Assembly: GCF_003473485.1 (NCBI RefSeq)
Contig: NC_053045.1
Location: 34,632,494-34,696,493, forward strand
DNA from: Medicago truncatula
Lineage: Eukaryota; Streptophyta; Magnoliopsida; Fabales; Fabaceae
DNA: 64,000 nt
Direction of reading: 5' to 3'
Numbering within the stretch: the stretch's first letter is position 1; each line of letters begins with the position of its first letter. Positions 58,655 to 64,000 of this stretch are shown here, piece after piece. The notes under the pieces are model-generated. The model was given only the letters and a program-made list of their open reading frames with translations, made no database searches and was not told the origin of the DNA. Position numbers and translations under genes: made by a program.

Positions 58655-60200
58655 ATTTTGTACTTTTGCTTGTGTTTATAACTGTCACCCACATACTTTT
58701 GGTTGCTTGATTAATTTGCTCCACACATCAAATACTTTATTCATGTGATTTTTCAATGAATTCACAACAATTGACGCCCACCGTGGGGCAAGGATCAAAT
58801 CGATAATCATGTACCATGGGTTCAAAGTGGGATATCGAGAAGTTCACCAGAAGTAACGATTTTGGGTTATGGAAGGTCAAGATGAAAGCGATTTTGATAC
58901 AGCAAAAGTGTGCACAAGCTTTTAAGGATGAAGGTGCGTTATCGGTGACCATGTCACAAGCGGAGAAGACCGAGATGACGTTCAAGGCTCGAAGTGACAT
59001 TGTCTTGTGCCTCGAGGATAAAGTTTTAAGGGATGTCGCAAAGGAACCAACCGCGGCATGGATATGGTCAAAGTTGGAGTCGTTGTATATGACCATATCC
59101 TTGGCTTATATGCAATTTCGAAAGCATCAACTCTACTCATTCAAGATGGTGGAGTCAAAGGCCATCACTGAGCAACTCACATAGTTCAACAAATTCCTTG
59201 AAGATTTGGAAAATATTGAGGTGCATCTTGAGGATGAAGATAAAGCTATACTCTTGTTGTGTGCTTTATCGAGATCTTTCGAATCTTTCAAGGATACCAT
59301 GCTCTAAGGCAAAAAAGGCACTGCCACCCAGGAAGAAGTTCAAACGACTTTGAGAACCAAGGAGTTGACCAAGTCCAAGGACTTGAGAGTTGATGAAAAC
59401 AGTGAAGACCTAAGTGTTTCAAGAGGGAATGATGGAGGTAGAGGTAACCGTGGAAATAATGGTAACAAGTCAAAGTTTAAGTACTTTAACTATCACAAGA
59501 TGGGTTACTTCGAGCAGGATTGTCCAGAGAACAATGGTAACTCCGCACAAATTGTCTTCGAGGGTTATGAGGATGTGGGTGCTTTGGTTGTGTCTTGTTG
59601 GGGTGATGAAGAAGGTGATGTCTCTCACCTTTGGACTGATGCCTTATAGAGCGGCGGTCGTTTGTACAGACATTAAACACTCAACATCAGCCTGAAGAGT
59701 TGACGGTAAGAATACTCATGATCAACCTTTGAGGTGGAGTTTCAAAGTGAAAGTCATAGTGGATGCACGCATTTGCAAGTTGATGTAGAGAAAGCTCATC
59801 GTAAGGTGGAGTTGATGACACCATAAATGGTACAACTATGGAGACCTTGGGTGCTAGGCTCTAGTTGTTAGCAACATAATTTTTGAAGAAGATAGGAGGC
59901 ATTTATGAGTTTGAAGTATGTATGGCATGACTTGTGTGATTATCTAAAAGATCAAGGGTGATTGGATGCAAGGAGATCTTCACGGAAGCGGGAGACGTTC
60001 TGTGGTTGAAGAGGATTTGGTGTATACTTATGAAACTACCTAAAATTCTAGTGTAGCTGGATGCAAGAATCATTAAGAAGGCGAAAAACATTCCGAGGGT
60101 TGAAGAGGCACAAGGCGACCGTCCTAGGCCTAAAAATATCAGTATGAAATTTGGGCCTGAACAAAAATTAGGGGTTCACTAGGCCCTAAAAAACATTGCT
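58090..60200 (+). mobile_element. Ty1/copia fossil, LTR-like leader plus gag
   Basis: A probable LTR (about 58090-58760) with a TATA-like actataaatataaacc near 58275 and a (CT)n run at 58621-58651 is followed by acaattgacgcccaccgtgg at about 58767, which resembles a primer-binding/leader motif of legume LTR elements. Then comes a gag region of the UBN2/copia type, 58816-59650 (FGLWKVKMKAILIQQKC, then a CCHC-like knuckle region near 59490-59525). No protease, integrase or reverse transcriptase is seen. The copy is broken and 3'-truncated. 59700-60180 is related debris. Confidence 0.6.
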
Positions 60201-61020
60201 TAAATTCTAATAGGAGATGTGGTTGGTAATAGTAGGGTGTTCTTTGTTGACTCGTTTATAATTTTTTGTGATTTTATAAAGGGAGTTCAAATGCCTAGCC
60301 TTCCACCATCTCAAACCCTTCCGTTAAAATCAAAAGAAACCATCTCACACCCCCTTATACTCTTCAAGCAAATTATTTTCACACTATGAAAATTTAATTT
60401 TTTTTATATACTCATTATATATATTGGACCTAAATTGTAGGTTCTTCATAGACCATCAAATTCTCATAAAGGGCTTTGGTTGGTCTAACTAACTTCCAAA
60501 CCAACTTTACTAATATGAGGTATATCTCTATTGGCTACTTAAACTAATGCGAAATTATGAAAATTGGAGTGTTACACCGTTGATGTTTCTCGACTCACCA
60601 ACCAAATTGTCCTATATCATCATAGCTAAAAATTAAGCTTGAATTAGAATTAGTTTATATTTGATTTCCTAAGATTTATTTAAGGATTATATTAGATCTA
60701 ATTTAAAAATCCAAATTGATTGATTGGGATTTGATCTAATTTTAATTTATCGGTATTACAAAATGCATTATATCTCTAATTTTAAAGGATATTTACCCTA
60801 AAATATAAACATAAATTTTTACTTATTAAAAGTATTATATAAAAATACAGGATCACATTGTATTCTTAGTTTATAGGCAAAATAAAATATCCTAATTGAT
60901 GAAAAAAAATTAACGAGAACATTTTTTATTTGTTTCATATTAAGATAATTAGCCTTACTCGGACGATTACATCCAGATTCATGAGACTAGTTAGGAACAA
61001 AATACTAATACAAATCAAGT
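60201..61020. other. intergenic, AT-rich
   Basis: No gene, RNA or repeat supported between the copia fossil and the left arm of the PTAR duplication. Confidence 0.4.
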
Positions 61021-61072
61021 CGATAATCAATCATGTAAGTAGATATCTAGCTAGGAGATTAGGTGAGTGACT

Positions 61073-61846
61073 TCAAATAGAGAGAGAAGAACCATTATCT
61101 GTTGGTGTAAGATTGAGTATCTTGGTGGCTGCCTCCAAAACCCATGATTCTGGGAATCGATAAAGAGATGAGGAAGCACCATAGCAAAAAGCAAGCATGT
61201 TAGTGTTGATGACCCCTGGATTGAGTGCCACCACTGCCATTACTTTAGGCAACTCTTCAACAACAGACTTGGTAAGTCCTTCAATTGCCCATTTGGATAC
61301 ACAGTAAGGTGCTACAAGTGCAGCAACTGATCTTCCCCAACCTGAAGACATGTTCACTATTATCCCTCCCTCTTCATACTTTTTATTTTTAACCATCAAA
61401 GGTATGAAGGGCCTCAACACATTGGCAGCACCTTTCAAGTTGGTATCCATCACCAAATCAAACTCTTCAGACGGAACCTCCCACATCTTGTTGTTCTTGT
61501 TAACGACTCCGGCGCCGTTCACTATAATATCTGAAGGACCTCCATTTTTCTCCATAAAAATGCACGCCATCTCTTCAACTCTGTTATTGCACCTAACATC
61601 AATATTGAGGAATAGATGATGGTTGTTATTGGGAAGTTGAGATTGAAGGAAGTCGAGTTTATCCTGATCACATGAACATCCAATAATGGTGTGGCTGCGA
61701 TAAGCCAATAATTCAATCACAAGAACCCTTCCGAGGCCTTTGCTAACGTTAGTTTTAATCACTATTCGATTTCCTTCACTCCTCCCTATTTCAATTCCCA
61801 TTTCGATCCCTTTTCCTCCGCCTCTATCACCGTCACTACCAGCCAT
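61073..61846 (-). CDS. NADPH-dependent pterin aldehyde reductase-like SDR, copy A
   Basis: One uninterrupted exon of 257 codons. The sequence follows plant pterin aldehyde reductase (PTAR, At1g10310 type), a cytosolic short-chain dehydrogenase that reduces pterin-6-aldehyde in folate salvage. Seen in order: a Gly/Glu-rich N-terminus, the cofactor loop as TNVSKGLGR (family TGVSRGLGR), HTIIGCS, DIIVNGAGVVNKN (family VNNAG), WEVPSEEFDLVMDTNLKG, IIVNMSSGWGRS with the catalytic Ser, APYCVSKWAIEGL with the Tyr-x-x-x-Lys pair, VALNPGVINT, and an end at ILNLTPTDNGSSLSI. The frame is intact and the Ser-Tyr-Lys set is present. However, the first Gly of the cofactor loop is Asn and NNAG is NGAG, so activity is doubtful. 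I believe relatives have introns; their absence here would suggest a retrocopy. ATG at 61846 was chosen by homology with copy B. Confidence 0.75.
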   Translation of the reverse strand: MAGSDGDRGGGKGIEMGIEIGRSEGNRIVIKTNVSKGLGRVLVIELLAYRSHTIIGCSCDQDKLDFLQSQLPNNNHHLFLNIDVRCNNRVEEMACIFMEKNGGPSDIIVNGAGVVNKNNKMWEVPSEEFDLVMDTNLKGAANVLRPFIPLMVKNKKYEEGGIIVNMSSGWGRSVAALVAPYCVSKWAIEGLTKSVVEELPKVMAVVALNPGVINTNMLAFCYGASSSLYRFPESWVLEAATKILNLTPTDNGSSLSI

Positions 61847-62301
61847 CTTCAATCCAATTCTTCTTCCACTTTCTCAATTCTATAATTTTTGAGAGCATAT
61901 TTATAATCTATTAGGTTCATGCATTTTTTTATTTTTGATGTAAAAATATTATTTTATAGAATAAAATCCAATTTTTTCATCCTATTTTATTATTTAATTA
62001 GTTGTTTACCTTATTGTGTTTTATTTTTTTTTATTTTAAATATTTGTATGTATTAAAAATGTATAATTGTTATGCTTTTAAAGGATATACACAATAAAAC
62101 ATAACCAAAAGTTTTCTCCAAATTAAAGATATTGCTTAAAAATTAAGGATTTGATCATATTTTTCTTTATTAGGAAAATATAAAAAAAAATTATAAAATT
62201 CACGTCAACATATTTATTAGAATATGTTTATTCACGAGAACAAATTTATTAAAAATTTATACTTTAAAGGATATATAATTATTATGTATTAAAAATATCT
62301 T

Positions 62302-62735
62302 TTTGACACTTGGCGTATTGCATGTATTCCTTATGAATCATGATACTTGATTTATTGTATGGGTAACACTTGACATGTATTTCTCTTGACACTTGGTTTG
62401 TTGCATGTATTTCACATGAGCCATGACACTTGGTCAATTGCATGTGTAATACTTGGGTTGCTACATGTATTCCTCTTGACATTTGACTTGTTGCATGTAT
62501 TTTTCAAGATTCATGACACTTGATTTGTTGCATGAGTAACACTTGGTTTATTGCATGAGTAACACTTGACTTGCTGCATGTATCCTCTTGACACTTGGCT
62601 TGTTGCATGTTTCCCTCACGAGTCAAGTGTTGTTACTCATGAGGAATACATGCAGCAAGTTAAGTGTTATCCATACAATAAAGCAAGTATCATCATCACT
62701 CACGAGGAATGCATGCAATAAGTCAAGTGTCAAGA
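62302..62735. repeat. short-repeat array at the centre of the inverted duplication
   Basis: About a dozen imperfect copies of ttgacacttg(g/a)(c/t)ttgttgcatg followed by tattcctc or agtaacacttg. To the left of about 62620 they lie in one orientation. To the right they appear as the inverse (atgcagcaagttaagtg, atgcaataagtcaagtgtca). The left part is longer, so the symmetry point of the array is not quite the midpoint of the arms (about 62495). Confidence 0.75.
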
Positions 62736-63144
62736 AGATATTTTTAATACATAATAATTATCCTTTAAAAGTATCAATTTTTAATAAATATGTTCTCGTG
62801 AATTTTATCGTCAATTTTTTGTTTTTTTATATTTTCCTAATAAAGAAAAACATGATCAAATCCTTAATTATTAGGCAATATCTTTAACTAATTGAAAACT
62901 TATGGTTATGTTTTATTGTGTATATCCTTTAAAAGCATAATAATTATACATTTTTAATACATACAAATATTTAAAAAAAAAAAAACCAACAAAGTAAACA
63001 ACAAATTATATAATAAAATAGGATTTTATTATATAAAATAATATTTTACATTAAAAATAAAAAAAAATGCATGAATCTAATAGATTATAAATATGCTCTC
63101 AAGAAGTATAGAATTGAAAAAGTGGAAGAAGAATTGGATAGGAA

Positions 63145-63894
63145 ATGGTTGGTAGTGACGGTGAGAGAGGCGGAGGAAAAGGGATTGAAATTGGAATTGG
63201 AATAGGGAGGAGCAAAGGAAATCGAACAGTGATGATAACTGGTGTTAGCAAAGGCCTCGGAAGGGCTCTTGCAATTGAATTGGCTTATCACGACCACACC
63301 ATTATTGGATGTTCAGGTGATCAAGATAAGCTCGACTTCCTTCAATCTCAACTTCCCAACAACAACATATTTATTCCTCAATATTGATTTTAAGTTCAAG
63401 AACAGGGTTGAAGAGATGAAGAGATGGCGTGCATTGTTATGGAGAAAAATGGAGGTCCTCCAAATATTATAGTGAACGACGCTGGAGTCATTAACAAGAA
63501 CAACAAGATGTGGGAGGTTTTGTCTGAAGAGTTTGATTTGGTGATGGATACCAACTTGAAAGGTAATGTCAATGTGTTGAGGCACTTCATTTCTTTGATG
63601 GTTAAAAAGAACAAGAATGAAGAGGGAGGGATAAGATCAGGTGCTGCACTCGTAGCACCTTACTTTGCATCCAAATGGGAAATTGAAGGACTCACCAAGT
63701 CTGTTGCTGAAGAGTTTCCTAAAGGAATGGCAGTGATGGCACTCAATACAGGAGTCATCAGCACTAACATACTTGCGTCTTGCTACGGTGCTTCCTCATC
63801 TCTCTATCAATCCCCAGAATCATGGGTTTTGGAGGAAGCCACCAAAATACTCAATCTTACACCCACAAACAATGGTGCTTCTCTCTCTATTTGA
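63145..63894 (+). pseudogene. PTAR-like SDR, copy B (broken)
   Basis: Inverted sister of copy A. The N-terminal half (63145-63387) has the complete cofactor loop TGVSKGLGRAL, better than copy A. After LPNNN the frame changes (near 63360-63375), and the rest continues from about 63424 in another frame with VNDAGVINKN, WEVLSEEFDLVMDTNLKG and APYFASKWEIEGL. Between EEGGI and AALVAPY the segment that holds NMSSGWGRS in copy A is missing, so the catalytic Ser is lost. It ends at ILNLTPTNNGASLSI. With a frameshift and an active-site deletion it cannot make the enzyme. Confidence 0.75.
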
Positions 63895-64000
63895 AGTCAC
63901 TCACCTAATCTCCTAGTTAGAAATCTAGCTACATGATACTAATTGAAATTTAATATTTTATATACCTTTCACTTTATATTCAATTTAAATTTTTTGTTAA
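63895..64000. other. window end, nothing seen
   Basis: The outer edge of the right arm and AT-rich flank. Confidence 0.4.

Larger units (their letters stand above)
61020..63945. repeat. inverted duplication carrying two PTAR-like genes
   Basis: The left arm (about 61025-62300) and right arm (about 62740-63945) are inverted copies of each other. They comprise a whole SDR-type coding region plus about 450 bases of upstream sequence, for example gcatgaa(t/c)ctaatagattat near the ATG, cacaataaaacataacca, and a match still running at ataattattatgtattaaaa. The outer ends match up to tcactcacctaatctcctag beyond each stop codon. Identity is high, near 90% by eye. The centre is the short-repeat array at 62302-62735. 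The two genes diverge head to head. Confidence 0.88.

Noticed and set aside
1-64000. CRISPR arrays, rRNA genes, Polinton-like or other viral capsid genes
   Set aside because: None seen; nothing in the window suggests them, and the organism is a plant.

Overview
Plant nuclear DNA, AT-rich, with intron-bearing genes, GT-AG introns and a high load of transposable-element debris. The isoflavone-reductase-type cluster, the MITE, SINE and TRIM-like repeats and the protein sequences point to a legume (Fabaceae), probably the Medicago/Trifolium clade. The clade is an inference; no species was identified.

Layout. 0-2.2 kb: remains of a LINE with a second non-LTR element nested in it. 2.2-15.6 kb: three isoflavone-reductase/PCBER-type reductase genes (two on +, one on -), each rebuilt as a five-exon gene with intact frame, separated by LINE, RTE-like and CACTA debris. 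16.7-21.8 kb: an 11-exon SPB1-type rRNA methyltransferase gene on the minus strand that carries several frame and splice lesions and looks decayed. 24.4-27 kb: an intact RER1 gene (minus). 27.4-34.5 kb: a broken Ty1/copia element inserted in a MITE and itself carrying a solo-LTR-like insertion, next to a second copia remnant on the other strand. 37.1-39.9 kb: a three-coding-exon gene similar to the phytochrome-B partner PCH1 (At2g16365 family). 41.6-45.4 kb: an intact 13-exon ADP-glucose pyrophosphorylase large-subunit gene (minus). 46-54 kb: MITEs, an LTR-element composite, a CACTA end and a LINE remnant. 54-58 kb: shards of unidentified host-like exons and a 1.4-kb inverted repeat. 58-60.2 kb: a copia gag fossil. 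61-63.9 kb: two intronless copies of a pterin-aldehyde-reductase-like SDR gene in head-to-head inverted duplication around a short-repeat array.

Functions. The live genes are ordinary unlinked plant functions: phenylpropanoid/isoflavonoid-type reduction, ER retrieval, light signalling and starch synthesis. They form no pathway together. The most notable structures are the two long inverted duplications (55.3-56.8 kb and 61.0-63.9 kb). If transcribed through, each would fold into a long double-stranded hairpin, and each carries gene-derived sequence, so both are candidate endogenous hairpin small-RNA loci. The third notable point is the decay of SPB1 between well-preserved neighbours.

All coordinates, splice sites and identities were read by eye; identities with known families come from recall of family sequences, not from searches.
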